From Uloborus plumipes (Eukaryota > Arthropoda > Arachnida > Araneae > Uloboridae): a DNA stretch of 64,000 nucleotides. The stretch is taken from positions 1-64,000 of the forward strand of contig JAXGGA010002273.1 in the NCBI GenBank assembly GCA_038373865.1, read 5' to 3'. Below the pieces are notes generated by a model that saw only the letters and a list, made by a program, of their open reading frames with translations, ran no database searches and was not told where the DNA came from. Shown here piece after piece: positions 13,701 to 23,400 of this stretch; position 1 is the first letter of the stretch, and each line of letters opens with the position of its first letter. Position numbers and translations under genes: made by a program.

Positions 13701-15720
13701 AACTGTTGCAGTTAGGAAGCAGTTCATAAATTTTTGTGGTAAAATATATGACGTCAAAAACATAAGATGAGTCAGACATTATTAAAGAGGAGTAAATAAA
13801 AGGAACACTCCATTAATTCTATCTCTTGTTATTTTTAAATTCTAGCCCTACAGCATCGAGTTTTCTGATTGAACATCAAATATGCAAACTTTTGCTTAAA
13901 TGTTTCTCAAGTATGCAAGGAGAATTCAGTTGTATAGGATGAAGGCAATTTCGACTAAGGTGGCTGCCTAGTTTTGCCAAAGCCACCATACTGGATACTA
14001 ACAAACTGCTCGCTGAAGCAGCTTTCCAGTTCTCCTATGTGTGTGTGGTGTGTGCCACTAATTTAGAAGCTATTAACTTTTGCTAAGAAATAATTTTTTT
14101 AATTACAAAAAATATTTTTAAAAACAAAAATTTGTTTCAAATGAAGAATGTTGCACTTATTACTTCATAATGATAAAAAAAAATCTCCAAGACATTATAA
14201 TTGAGTTTTAAGTTAAATGGTTATGTTAAAACATTTGAATTTTAAGCAAAATGGGCTCTTACATTCCTAAAACAAACATATTAGAGTTTATACCTTGTTT
14301 AGTATTGAACAGGGAAACTATTCCATGTCAATATCTTTTTACATGAAGATCTTTCAGGTTGACTTCTTAAACAGATTATATATATTGTGTTTAAGAGCAA
14401 GAATCTGAGAGAGTGTCACGCCTGTGATTCGTGACCTCTCAGATTTTTTCCAAAAAATTACCAAATGTTTATTATCTTATTGAAAGACCAAATCCAGAAT
14501 GTTTTGCTCTAAAGTTGAGTTGTTTAATTTTTATGGATCCCTCAAGTTGAAGGTGCGGCATCAAAAATTAAGCGGATTTTCAAGACATGGAAGTTGCTGT
14601 GAGCTAAAACTCAAATTTTCTTTTTGTATATGGAATATAGAAGGTTGATACTTTACAAAATGAGTTAAGTTTGAGGTAAGTTGTTGCCGTAAGGTCAGTG
14701 AAGGCCCTCAAAACAAGGCATTTTTGACGTTTTTTAGCGTTTTTGAGGTCCAAAAACAGCTTGTACATTTCAGTTGGCAGGGCAAATGTAGTTTTGTTTA
14801 AAAGACCAGTGTAAGCACTTTAAAAATGTATTTTTTCCTGTGTATTTTTTGTAAAAAAATTTCACATTTCGCCTCAAAGAACTCAACTGTTCTGTTAAGA
14901 CAAAGAATAGAGTATGACATTGGCAAAGAAAATATTTCAATATGTTGTTGGCAGAGGAAGTTATGACTGTTTGAATATCGGTAAAATATGACATTTTTCA
15001 TATTTCGGCCTTACGCAACTAAAAGTACGTTAAACTTTCCCCGGTTATTTATACATTATTTTAATGTGCTTACACTGGTCTTTCAAACGATACCACTTTT
15101 GCCATGCCAACTAAAATGTACAAGCTGTTTTTGGACCTCAAAAATGCTAAAAAAAATCAAAAATGCCTTGTTTTGAGGGCCTTCACTGACTTTACGGCAA
15201 AAACTTACCACAAATTTAACATTCATTTTGTAAAGTTTCAACCTTCTATATTCCATATACAAAAAGAAAATTGGAGTTTAACAGTTCCTGGTAAGAGTTT
15301 TGGCTCACAGCAATTTCCATGTCTTGAAAATCCGCTTAATTTTTGATGCCGCACCTTCAACTTTAGGGATCCATAAAAACTAAACAACTCAACTTTAGAG
15401 CAAAACATTCTGGATTTGGTCTTTCAATAAGATAATAAACATTTGGTAATTTTTGGGAGAAAATCTGAGAGGTCATGAATCACCCCATAATGCTAGGCGT
15501 GACAGTTTCTCAGATTCTTGCTCTTAAATATGACAGATTTCTCTGCAAAAAAAAAAAAAAATCAAAAATAATATTTGAAACTTTAAATGTGTAAAAAAAC
15601 TAACTTTCAATAGGTTGAGGAACTTAACTTAATTTTATACATCTTTTTCCAATAGCAGCTGAGGAATTTGAAAAAGGTAATTTCGAATTAACTTTTGGAA
15701 GAAACCACAAGCAAGAATGA
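4743..15720 (+). CDS. LPCAT: Lysophosphatidylcholine acyltransferase (LPCAT family), 3' part, 7 exons, 5' truncated by window
   Basis: Exons 4743-4797, 4887-4969, 5329-5454, 6834-6990, 10154-10252, 12750-12846 and 15656/15659-15720 join in one frame and end at TGA. The encoded sequence matches the region just after the acyltransferase core of LPCAT1/2: VWLTLSQ, then LEFLPIYKPSELE, NVQNYVA, and a helical stretch leading to a degenerate EF-hand (FSIIDQQNYGYVDVRAYDAA). These enzymes re-acylate lysophosphatidylcholine with acyl-CoA at the ER or lipid droplets. The catalytic HxxxxD motif must lie upstream of the window, because no matching exon is seen in 1-4742. The first EF-hand loop lacks acidic residues at positions 5 and 12, so calcium binding is doubtful. 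The second EF-hand appears shortened or an exon is missed between 10252 and 12750. The gene is convergent with the ZDHHC gene. The family call is strong; which paralogue is not decided. Confidence 0.8.
4887..4969 (+). CDS. LPCAT: LPCAT exon (FLPIYKPSELE segment)
   Basis: Acceptor TTTTCAG precedes 4887 and donor GTAAGT starts at 4970. It reads FLPIYKPSELERNNPRVFA and then NVQNYVA, the characteristic 'FLPVY.PSEEE...P.L.A.NVR..MA' stretch of LPCAT1/2. It ends after two bases of a codon, which is completed by the next exon. Confidence 0.82.
5021..5214. mobile_element. MITE-like element rich in CGATTGCAATCG-type palindromes
   Basis: Ends are imperfect inverted repeats: GGGATTCAAGTG at left and CACTTGAATTCGGCCC at right. 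TTAG flanks both sides (5015 region and 5215), a possible short duplication. The interior repeats CGATTGCAAT and its complement many times. Lies in an LPCAT intron. Confidence 0.5.
5329..5454 (+). CDS. LPCAT: LPCAT exon (SLEDGRFLQLA segment)
   Basis: 126 nt, acceptor TTTACAG, donor GTAAGC. It encodes HCTGISTSRFSLEDGRFLQ followed by LARENHLPP and FLRLRHKMG. This corresponds to the 'GV.VTDYTFEDC...A...LRLP' helix of the family, where the fish and mammalian enzymes link the acyltransferase core to the EF-hands. Confidence 0.75.
5455..6833 (+). other. LPCAT: LPCAT intron, no recognised feature
   Basis: Contains poly-G and poly-C stretches near 5620 and 6730, a fragment near 6012 (CAGTGGTGAGTCCCTCAAGG) that resembles one end of an hAT element, and a GC-richer patch at 6300-6500. 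No full element could be delimited. Confidence 0.4.
6834..6990 (+). CDS. LPCAT: LPCAT exon (linker and EF-hand helix E)
   Basis: 157 nt between a CAG acceptor and a GTAAGA donor. It reads GHDQLNPSEELDQLQ and later FAKHLGLERCSEALKEFF, then SIIDQ, where the first EF-hand loop begins. The hydrophilic Q/N-rich part is less conserved; the 'F...L.L...E.L...F...D' pattern is the LPCAT EF-hand entry. Confidence 0.75.
7390..7649. mobile_element. hAT-type MITE, 260 bp
   Basis: Perfect 12-bp inverted ends CAGTGGCGCACC / GGTGCGCCACTG. Flanks AGTATGAG (7382-7389) and AGTACGAG (7650-7657) are an 8-bp target duplication with one mismatch. No transposase. Confidence 0.85.
7925..8096. mobile_element. pogo/Tc1-like MITE, 172 bp
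   Basis: Inverted ends CAGTCGAGTCTCGACATCGA and, from the other side, CAGTCATGTCTCGATAACTC. TA precedes the left end; the right-hand TA is mutated. 'CTCGA..TAACTCGAA' ends are typical of pogo-type miniature elements. Confidence 0.65.
8150..8722. mobile_element. hAT-type MITE with TATTTATTT-rich core, 573 bp
   Basis: Ends CAGGGGTGCCCATCCCCC and GGGCACCCCTG; perfect 8-bp duplication GTACCATC at 8142-8149 and 8723-8730. The core is simple TTTATT/AAATAA repeats; both flanks carry GGCGCAA/TTGCGCC words near long C runs. Confidence 0.9.
8920..9505 (-). pseudogene. Internally deleted mariner transposase remnant
   Basis: The minus strand encodes a C-terminal mariner fragment: GVMLHHDNASPHAAV, then HPPFSPSDYHLF and KESVKRYNKC before a stop. 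Only 30 residues separate the last two catalytic aspartates where mariner has 34, since the 'DLAP' of PYSPDLAPSD is gone. Just upstream, near 9385-9415, another frame reads ASIENPANCEIRGEIRFL, a mariner N-terminal segment, so the middle of the gene is deleted. Frameshifts and stops make it inactive. Confidence 0.75.
9521..9934. mobile_element. Palindrome-iterating element (CATCGGCCGATG family)
   Basis: About 410 bp with many copies of CTCATCGG, CGGCCGAT and CATCGGCCGATG. Left end CCCAAGTACCATAACTCATC resembles the inverted right end CCTAGCAGCATAATCTCATC. No coding potential. Superfamily not recognised. Confidence 0.5.
10154..10252 (+). CDS. LPCAT: LPCAT exon (degenerate EF-hand 1)
   Basis: 99 nt, phase 0 on both sides, acceptor TTTATAG, donor GTACTT. 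It reads QNYGYVDVRAYDAALCLLR then TELLTKERLNLAFQ. Combined with the preceding exon the loop is D-x-Q-x-Y-G-x-V-x-x-x-A, so two calcium ligands of a canonical EF-hand are absent. The ending 'LAFQ' is where helix E of the second EF-hand normally starts. Confidence 0.72.
10625..10788. mobile_element. hAT-type MITE, 164 bp (family with 30040-30209)
   Basis: Begins CAGGACCGTCATTTAGG, ends GGGCCTG, perfect 8-bp duplication GGTTCCCT at 10617-10624 and 10789-10796. C runs and a TTGTTGTTTTC core are shared with the copy at 30040. Confidence 0.9.
11583..11886. mobile_element. hAT-type MITE, 304 bp (family with 32024-32306)
   Basis: Begins CAGGGGCACCCC, ends GGGGCGCTCCGG, perfect 8-bp duplication CTCATAAA at 11575-11582 and 11887-11894. 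Interior words TTGCCGAATCGTCAGC and GGTCACAGTGACCTCC recur in the copy at 32024. Confidence 0.92.
12750..12846 (+). CDS. LPCAT: Probable LPCAT exon (EF-hand 2 remnant)
   Basis: A strong pyrimidine-rich acceptor (ends at 12749) and a GTAAGA donor bracket an open 97-nt exon reading ALGSRVENLHIILLLWKGIP and then YNLSNQKALRGF. 'GRVxxENLHxIL' could be the exit of a second EF-hand whose calcium loop is missing. Phases fit both neighbours (0 in, 1 out). Similarity is weak, so this rests mostly on splice signals and frame. Confidence 0.55.
14391..15527. mobile_element. Fold-back element, 1.14 kb, in last LPCAT intron
   Basis: Left arm 14391 to about 14825 and right arm about 15060-15527 are near-perfect reverse complements (for example TTAAGAGCAAGAATCTGAG at left and its complement at right; both arms carry GGATCC, CAAATCCAGAATG and AAGCGGATTTTCAAGACATG). 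The loop is about 235 bases. TTAA sits at both edges and may be the target duplication. No coding frame. Confidence 0.85.
15656..15720 (+). CDS. LPCAT: Probable LPCAT terminal exon with tandem NAGNAG acceptor
   Basis: The acceptor region reads AATAGCAG|CTGAGG, so splicing can start at 15656 or 15659. Both keep frame with the previous exon and differ by one alanine. It encodes AEEFEKGNFELTFGRNHKQE and a TGA stop at 15718-15720. The tail does not fit a classical KKxx retrieval signal. The call depends on frame continuity only. Confidence 0.5.
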
Positions 15721-16078
15721 AGAGTTGGAAGAAATAGCGAATCTTACTACTTCTATGTAAAGTTACTAAAACTAATTGTATATATGAACTAAAAATATAT
15801 TATTTTTTAAGTAATGTAGATTCATTTTTGAAATTAATGTACATAATGTATAACCTACATGTCTCAAACTCACAACATATATCTTTAAAAAATAAGCATG
15901 AGCTGAAAAGACAAGAGCTGTGGCAAACTTGGGAGGAGTTCAATCAGTTTCCTCCATAGCAAAACAAGAGTAATATAGAACCTGTCATAATATTCAACTA
16001 ACAAAGTATTAACGTTTTACAAGGACGTAGAAATATTTATTTTTATGCAGTTGTATAACAGATACTATAGCAATTCAA

Positions 16079-16253
16079 ATTAAAAAAAAAAAAAAAGAAA
16101 GAAAAAAAAGACTAATTCATGAAATAATTTTGAAATTCACACCATGCTGTATAAAAAACTGGGGGCTTGATCAAAGCTAAAAACACTAAAGGACGTTAAA
16201 GTTATCATTATGTTCTTCAATTTTTAAATTCTTTAATAGCCATGGATAATAAA
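16079..16253 (+). promoter_or_regulatory. LPCAT: Candidate LPCAT polyadenylation signals
   Basis: ATTAAA at 16079-16084 and AATAAA at 16248-16253 are the nearest plus-strand signals I see after the stop at 15720. Use of the second would bring the LPCAT 3' end within about 100 bases of the opposing ZDHHC transcript end. Confidence 0.25.
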
Positions 16254-16343
16254 GAAATTTCCCTATTGCAACAAATAAATATCTGAAGTTAAACAACAAA
16301 CATCCGAAATTAAAAAAAAACACAGAAGTTTTTAGGTAACATA

Positions 16344-16349
16344 TTTATT
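16344..16349 (-). promoter_or_regulatory. ZDHHC8: ZDHHC5/8 polyadenylation signal AATAAA
   Basis: Plus-strand TTTATT at this place is AATAAA on the minus strand, about 95 nt after the stop codon, giving a short 3' UTR. Confidence 0.5.
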
Positions 16350-16441
16350 GATTCCTTATAACTTAGAAAATGTCTGATAAATAATATGCTATAACACAAA
16401 CATGAATACTGGTGCTCAATGTTCGTAGACTTAAGTATGAA

Positions 16442-17464
16442 CTAGACGGATATTTCGTAATTCATTTCATACAGACTTTTCCTGTCTTCCTGATCTATGC
16501 TCGTCGGAGTTTTATTTTGCTGCATGCACTGCCTAAGATGCGTATCCATCTTAGAGCTTGCTTTGTCATTGTTTTCAGTCAACTCCAAGGCTTTCACGAA
16601 AGTGACAGGCCTCTTCACGTGCACCTTTGCGGGGGAGGAGTCCGGAGGCGGAGTCTTGTGTCCCGAGGCACGCCTACTCTGAGGCGACGCCCCGGGCTTA
16701 CGAGGCATGCCCCCACCGGAGCGGAATCCGTAGGAGGGCAGGATGTCCGATCCGTGAGGGACGCGACGGGAGTTCTCTCCCCACGGCCGAACACCATCCG
16801 CCAGCTCTTGGATATTGTCCGCCGTCTGATTGGCCCGTGCCTCGTAGTTGCCATTGGCCCTGTCGGCAGCGGCACGTGCCAGTTCGCTCTCGGATACAAA
16901 TTTTCTGTTTGGGCTCATGCTCCGAGAGCTGCTCCTGACACTCCTCGCCGGATGATAGCCGTAGTAGTGAGCGGTAGGCGGTCCTCTCCGGGATCCGGTG
17001 TGTCTCTTGGCAGTCGCGGGAGACTGTCCTGGAGTCAGGGAGGCGGGGGATCCGGGACTGGAGCGGCGAGAAGGCGAATGCTGTCTGGTCCTGGAGCTAT
17101 CCGCACCCACGACCGGACTGGTGAGACTCCTGGGAGGAGTCCGAGTCGACCTCGGACTGTTGACCACTGCCCAAGGCGGGAGTCCTTCGGGAGAGCGGGG
17201 AACGGATCTGTCGTCCGTTCCTATGATAGCTCTGGGTGCCCTGGGCGTTGGGGGTCCGGCACTGCCATACGGAGACCATGGCTTACCTTGCTGCTGTAAG
17301 ATGTAAGCTGCACGTGGGTTGTCGGAAGGTGAAAAGAAATTTGTCTTTGACCCGTGACGAGGTATCGGAGGAGAAGGTTCGCAGTCTTGAGACTGGCTTT
17401 GATTGTTTTCGAACGAATCCAACATTACCTCGACATCTGACAAATCACCTGCACCTTGAGACAT
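16442..17464 (-). CDS. ZDHHC8: ZDHHC5/8 exon 8 (disordered C-terminal tail, PDZ ligand)
   Basis: 1023 nt single exon from a TTTCAG acceptor to TAG at 16442-16444. It starts [18 protein letters not shown] and is rich in Ser, Pro and Arg with many SP and RSxS sites, consistent with a phosphorylated cytosolic tail. It ends NYEISV, a PDZ-ligand type end. It is far more GC-rich than the surrounding introns, which also leaves long open antisense frames that I do not consider genes. Confidence 0.88.
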   Translation of the reverse strand: MSQGAGDLSDVEVMLDSFENNQSQSQDCEPSPPIPRHGSKTNFFSPSDNPRAAYILQQQGKPWSPYGSAGPPTPRAPRAIIGTDDRSVPRSPEGLPPWAVVNSPRSTRTPPRSLTSPVVGADSSRTRQHSPSRRSSPGSPASLTPGQSPATAKRHTGSRRGPPTAHYYGYHPARSVRSSSRSMSPNRKFVSESELARAAADRANGNYEARANQTADNIQELADGVRPWGENSRRVPHGSDILPSYGFRSGGGMPRKPGASPQSRRASGHKTPPPDSSPAKVHVKRPVTFVKALELTENNDKASSKMDTHLRQCMQQNKTPTSIDQEDRKSLYEMNYEISV

Positions 17465-20400
17465 CTGAAACAAGAAAAAGAGATTGGAACACAAAATATT
17501 TACATTTCTTATTTTTTTTCTGTAAATCCATGTCAACAAGTTGTTGAAAAACATAGGTTTCATACTTAACACTACGAAAACATTTACTTCCATCAAAAAA
17601 GTTAAGGTTTAACATTTTTTAGTGAGATATTTGTGTGGGCCTCTTATTTTCACTAAAAATATTTTTCATTTGTCTTTTAATTTTCTCTTCAAAACCTTTT
17701 CCAGATGAAATTTAAATGTGTTGCAGTTACTATCAAATCTCTTAATCTATTTTGAGGCAATACAAACATCTATGGAAGATAATTGAGGAAAATTCTTTTC
17801 AATATATTACAACAAACATGACTCAAGCATTTTAATCCTGTAATAACACAGTTTGACAATTGCAGGCTATATTAGCTCGTTAAATAAAAAAAATGATTAA
17901 TGTTGCAGCGGCTCATCTAGCGCTGCGAGAGGCAGCCAAATGGGGAAAACTGTTACCGCCAGTTGGCGAGGGGAAAAAAGGTGCAACCCCAAGTTTGAAT
18001 AAAACAGGAGAGGATTTTTCAAGTTCACCTGTCTTAAGTTGCATCGGGCAATTGACGATCTACAGCTTGCGACCCAGGCTCCTTAGTTACTTGTTTTTAA
18101 CTATTGATTTTAAAGTTTATTACATTCTATGAGTTTTATGGTTTTAATAAATGTTTTATATTTTACTGCAGTATTTTAATGAAATTGCTACAATGTATTG
18201 AATCAAATACTAAGAGATTTAATGAAATCAATTAACACTTACAATATAAATGGGTTCGATTTTCATATTTTGAAAATATCTCACAAATAAGAATTGTCAT
18301 TATCATTTTTTTAATGGTTGACAGAGAGTAGTTTTAATGATTCATTTAAATAAAAAGGTATGACACTTTCATATAAGGCTACCAAATGAAATAACCATGG
18401 ACCTATCGACCACTAGAATGCTTATGTCAATAAATTATGTATTAGTCTTCCATTTAAAGCAAAACAGATTAAATCTTATTGATAATATGTTATTTTATTT
18501 AACTTTAAGTTTGGAGCATAAATAGAAATGAATGTCACTGGTTTGAAAACAAGCCATTTTTCTACAAAAGAAATAAAGAAAAAATGCTTTTAACTTAAGT
18601 TTTTTCAAGTGTCACTGAAAATCTAATGTATCTCAAATACAGATGCTAAAGATACAAGAATAAACTTTATAATGTTATATAATTACTGTAATAATAAACT
18701 CTAGCTCCAGAGTGACTGACTCAAGGAATTTACAAAGAAAAAAAAATGTTAATAAAAAATACTTATTTTTCTACTTTTTGAAAAAAAGGAAAAATTTAAC
18801 CTTTTACTTCAGATGTATTCATTGTAAACTCTAATGTACTTTTATGAGATTTTAAAAGTACAAGAGCAAAATCTTAAATATTCAAACCAACATTCAGATT
18901 CACTGATCAACTCAAGGAACTCGCAAACTAAACATTTCCAATGTGACAGTGGTACAAAATACATTTGAATTTTCGAAGGAAAAAAGCAAAAAAATATTTC
19001 CAGTTCAAAATGAAGAGCGTTAAAATCTTAGAAAAATACGAATAAGAAATGCTAAAAAATTACTTTATTTTCCTCTCATAAGGTTGCTAGATACATTACA
19101 CTGCCGTAAGCAACAAATCTTAACATATTTTCACATGCAGACTTCTTTTTAAAAAAAAAAAACAAACAAGGAAGTCAAAAACTAATTTCAACTTTTAAGT
19201 TGTAAAAATTAGGTAGCTCAGACAGGAACACAATTTGAACAAATTTAATTTCATAACTTCTGATTTTAATACATTCTTTGGTTTTTCAACCAAGGAAAAA
19301 TAAATTTTAAACTGGGTAAACTGATTACTATCTAATTACAAAATGACATCTGCATTGAAACCCACAATCATAATAATTTATTAAGAAAATTATCAAACTA
19401 TGTATTGTATAGGAATATGAAAAAACATAAAATTGTATTCATGTATGACTCGTGAACATTCGCTGCAGAGCTAAAAAGAAACAAATTTATCCCTTGGTAT
19501 CAAACAGTACAAAAAAATAAAGCAAAACCGAAGTCTTTGGTATAAACAAAAAAAATCTAGACAAATGTTGACTAAACAATCATTGAAACAGAGTTCATTA
19601 GCAGAACCTTTTGCTGTTATTTGAAACCAAATGAAAAGCTTTGAAGTAGAAATGAAGCATACATCTGACTATACTAATGCTCTCAAAGCCACATAAGAAA
19701 CCAATGAAGTACAATTAGTTACTTTCACAAGATGCTCAAATTGAATGCAAACAGAAGAAAAAAACAAAAACAGCACAAATTAGAGCAGCAACTGACACCT
19801 ACGTCAATCTAAGAGCATCTAAGCCAAAAAAGCAAAAACATGTTTTGCAGACAGGGGAGCACAAAAGAATTGAATTCACTTGGTATAAAAGCCATCTAAA
19901 AGGATATCTAGCCTCATTACTTATTATATACATAGAGACGGCACTTACACTATCCCGCTGGGATGTCACGATATTTGAATAAGGATGGAAAACACATTTG
20001 GCACCTGCTACGTTCTTAGTTTAGCAAAATATATTACTATGATTTAACGTAACTGGAAACCAAACTTCCTCACTCTCTTTGCTCAGGTGATAAGCCTACC
20101 AACTGCTGAGAAATGAGAATTTTTATTTAAATTGAAAAACAAAAATTTCTAATGCAAACATTTTTGAAAAATGAAACAGAAAGCACAAAAACTTAAGACA
20201 AATAAAACAGTGACCCCGTTATGGGAATAGTAACTATAGTTCAGGAAGTTCAATCGCATTAGCAACACCCTAAGAAACAATTATTTCATTTATGCAATAA
20301 TTTGTTACTGTACTTAAACTGGGTGATTAAACTTTTTCTTTTCAATTAGATAACTATTTTGTTTCTTAGTAACATATCGATGGATGTTACTTTTTACCAC

Positions 20401-23400
20401 ATAACCAATCTATTATTTTTTAACCGTACAAAATTAATAAAGGAATAGTAGTAAGCTAGGAAAATGAAACAGAGATTTCTCTTAAAAAGGGAAAGCAAAA
20501 GGACACTTTAAAATCATGATCCATTGAAAAACTAGTGATTTTAATGAGTGATGCATATGCTTCATGAATTAAGTTGGCCTAGTAACCCTATTAAGCATTG
20601 CATAGAAATTTAGGAACACTTTTCATACACTAAGAATATCCCACCGGTTCTCCATCATTAATAAGATTTCACATCCTATTCCAGAAGCATGCAACATAAT
20701 TTGTACAGACATTTGCACAGACATTGCAACATAATTTGTATTTTATGTGGCTAACGTTAAGGTTGACAAAAATTGCATAAAGACAGCAAGAGGACAAAAA
20801 CAAATGTACAAATAAAAATAAATTTTTGACAATATAAAACAAGTAAATCATTATTTTACTGCATAAAGATGACAAATTCTACATGAATTTTTACTGAATG
20901 TCTAAATTAAAATAAAAAATACTTTATTAATAAATAATTTGGATGTGGAGTAATGGATGCAATGAATTTAAACCTGGCAAACCTTAGATAAAAATATATA
21001 TCAAGTGACGTATGCTATTTATGGACATTCATAATAAAATCAAAATCAAAGATATACATTATTCACTTAATTCATTAATATACAAGGACATCTTAAGACA
21101 TGAAACTTTCTGTCCTAGACATAAAATGAGGGTTTGGAGACACCATCTATATATTAGTTTAACTAATGAATTATGTTTCCCAGACTTCATAGGTTAAATT
21201 ATATTAAAGTTATTCTCTACTGGAAGAGAAACTAGAACACCAGTTCTTATTATCTATAGGATTGAAACAAAACCCAATACTTTTGGAAACTTAACCATTA
21301 GGCTATAAGATAAAATTTATCGTACTCGCATAAAAATTTAGTGCAAAAAATGAGATTGAAAATTGGGAGGTTAATTTATACGAGGGGCAGAATTTTCAAA
21401 AATTTTCTCAAACAATTCTCGGGGGAAAAAAGCACTTGAATACATGAACACTTTTTTGATTTTAGTGCAATCCTATTAAACAAATGCTAAAAAAATAAAT
21501 GCACACACATTCTGCTATAATTTTGTATGATCTGACTGTGAAATAAAGACTAAATAATTGAAGTAAAAGACTAAGCAAAAAAGCAGGAATTAACATATTC
21601 CCATAGTTTCTTGATAATTAATTGTGTGGAAATTAACGCTCATTTACGAAAAAATAATATGGCTACAGCGCAAAATTGTTGGCATTAATTAAAGATAAAA
21701 GCAACAAGTAAAAAAATCGTAACACGAAAATGAATCCTTTACAAATAAATATCCCAATCTCAGAAATGAAGCCTTCTTGTACAAAAGTATAAAAACTGCT
21801 ATTATTAATCGAAAAAATGTCTTTTACATTTCATCTACCTTCCTTTTAAAATGTTGATTTTCAAAAATAGCGGCAAAACTTTCCTTTTTTTTTTTCAAAA
21901 AGTAGGGACTCGACTTATATGCAGGCTTTATTTTTTCCCTGATTTCATACTTAAAAGTAGGCGGGTCAACTAATAAATGCGAGTATTTAAGGTAGCCCTT
22001 TCCATAAATTTGATAGATGTGTAAGACACGTATAGTACACTAAAATTGTAAACTCACTTTGTTGTATGCAGAACTAGAACGTCCAGTGTTGCTATTGTCC
22101 ATGTAAATTTTTACTTGGTTTTCTCCCATTCGAGCAGAAACTGAAGGAGCTGCTACGGATAAATGCTTTTTGTGTTTTCTTCGAGATTTGTAACTGAAAG
22201 AAATTAAACAAAATTGAATAACAGAATTGCAAAGCTTCATCATTAGTCAAAATCAACTAATTTTTTGATAGTTTAGTTAACATATTAAGAAATTTTTATT
22301 TATATTTCATTAATTTTTTCCTTGGAATAACAAATAAATGAAAGACAACCAAGTATGAGTATTTGCGAGAAAAATTTAGCATTGCACTTGAGTTTGAAAA
22401 TTCAAATTTCGTATACCGAATGGAAGAATAATATTGGGTTTCTTTAAGATATTCTTTGAACATTTATTATTTTAAATTACCTGGGATATTGGGGTCCACA
22501 AAGTGTATGATAAATATTCTTCACACAACCTTTAGAAAAAGGATTGTAGCCAACTCTGAACTTTCCAGTAACCTAAATGGAAATAAATTAACATTATCCT
22601 GGCAACCCATTCATATTACAAATAGGAAGAAATATTTGCAAAAATTCTTAGCACAGTTCACAATCAATTAATATTTCTATCTAAACCTAACATGTTACAA
22701 CTGGAGGTTATCAAGAAGAAATATATAAAAAGAATCTATTCCAACAATTAATTAAATTGAGAAAAATTATGTTCATTTTGCAGAAAAGGCATCTCATTAA
22801 AAACATTCGTTTTACTTTTTTTTGCAACTAAATTGTCCTTACTCTATTTGTCTGTCTGTTTTTCTGCTTTAGGTACTGCATGAAAATTTATGAGTAATGC
22901 CCAACCATTGTCATTTTGCAGGTTTTCAAAGGGAAAATATTAAATTGCTTCTAATATTTTGGAGAAAATTTGTTAAAAAATAAAAATATTTGTTCTACCA
23001 AAAATACACACAATTTTATTGGTAGGCAGTTGTACAGAAACAGAAAAAATGTTAATCCCTGCTGAATATATACTGCGTTTGACACTTGAGAAAATAAAGG
23101 ATCAGAAGTTTTAACCTGTTAACCGGGGCATTAGCTATTGCTCAACTCGTTTCACAATGGGGACTTTTTTTTTCGCAGCGATAAATAACATCACACCTCA
23201 AATAATAAAAGAATATCGTTTTTAACTTATGATTTTTATTTATTTTGATAAAATATTTTATATTTTTAGCCATATTTTGTAGAAAATAAAAAATACTTAA
23301 GTCAGAAATTTATTACTAATAAAAATATACAAAACACTGAAATTCACAATAAGAATATTCAAATCAGAAAGTTATTACTAACATGTAAGATACTGAAATG

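Larger units (their letters stand above)
15721..16441. other. Spacer between convergent LPCAT and ZDHHC genes
   Basis: 720 bases of AT-rich sequence holding the 3' UTRs of both genes and an A14 run near 16081. No other feature. Confidence 0.5.

Noticed and set aside
16412..17299. 295-codon open frame on the plus strand
   Set aside because: It is antisense to the GC-rich last ZDHHC exon, has no conserved motif, and similar shadow frames exist in the other antisense phases.
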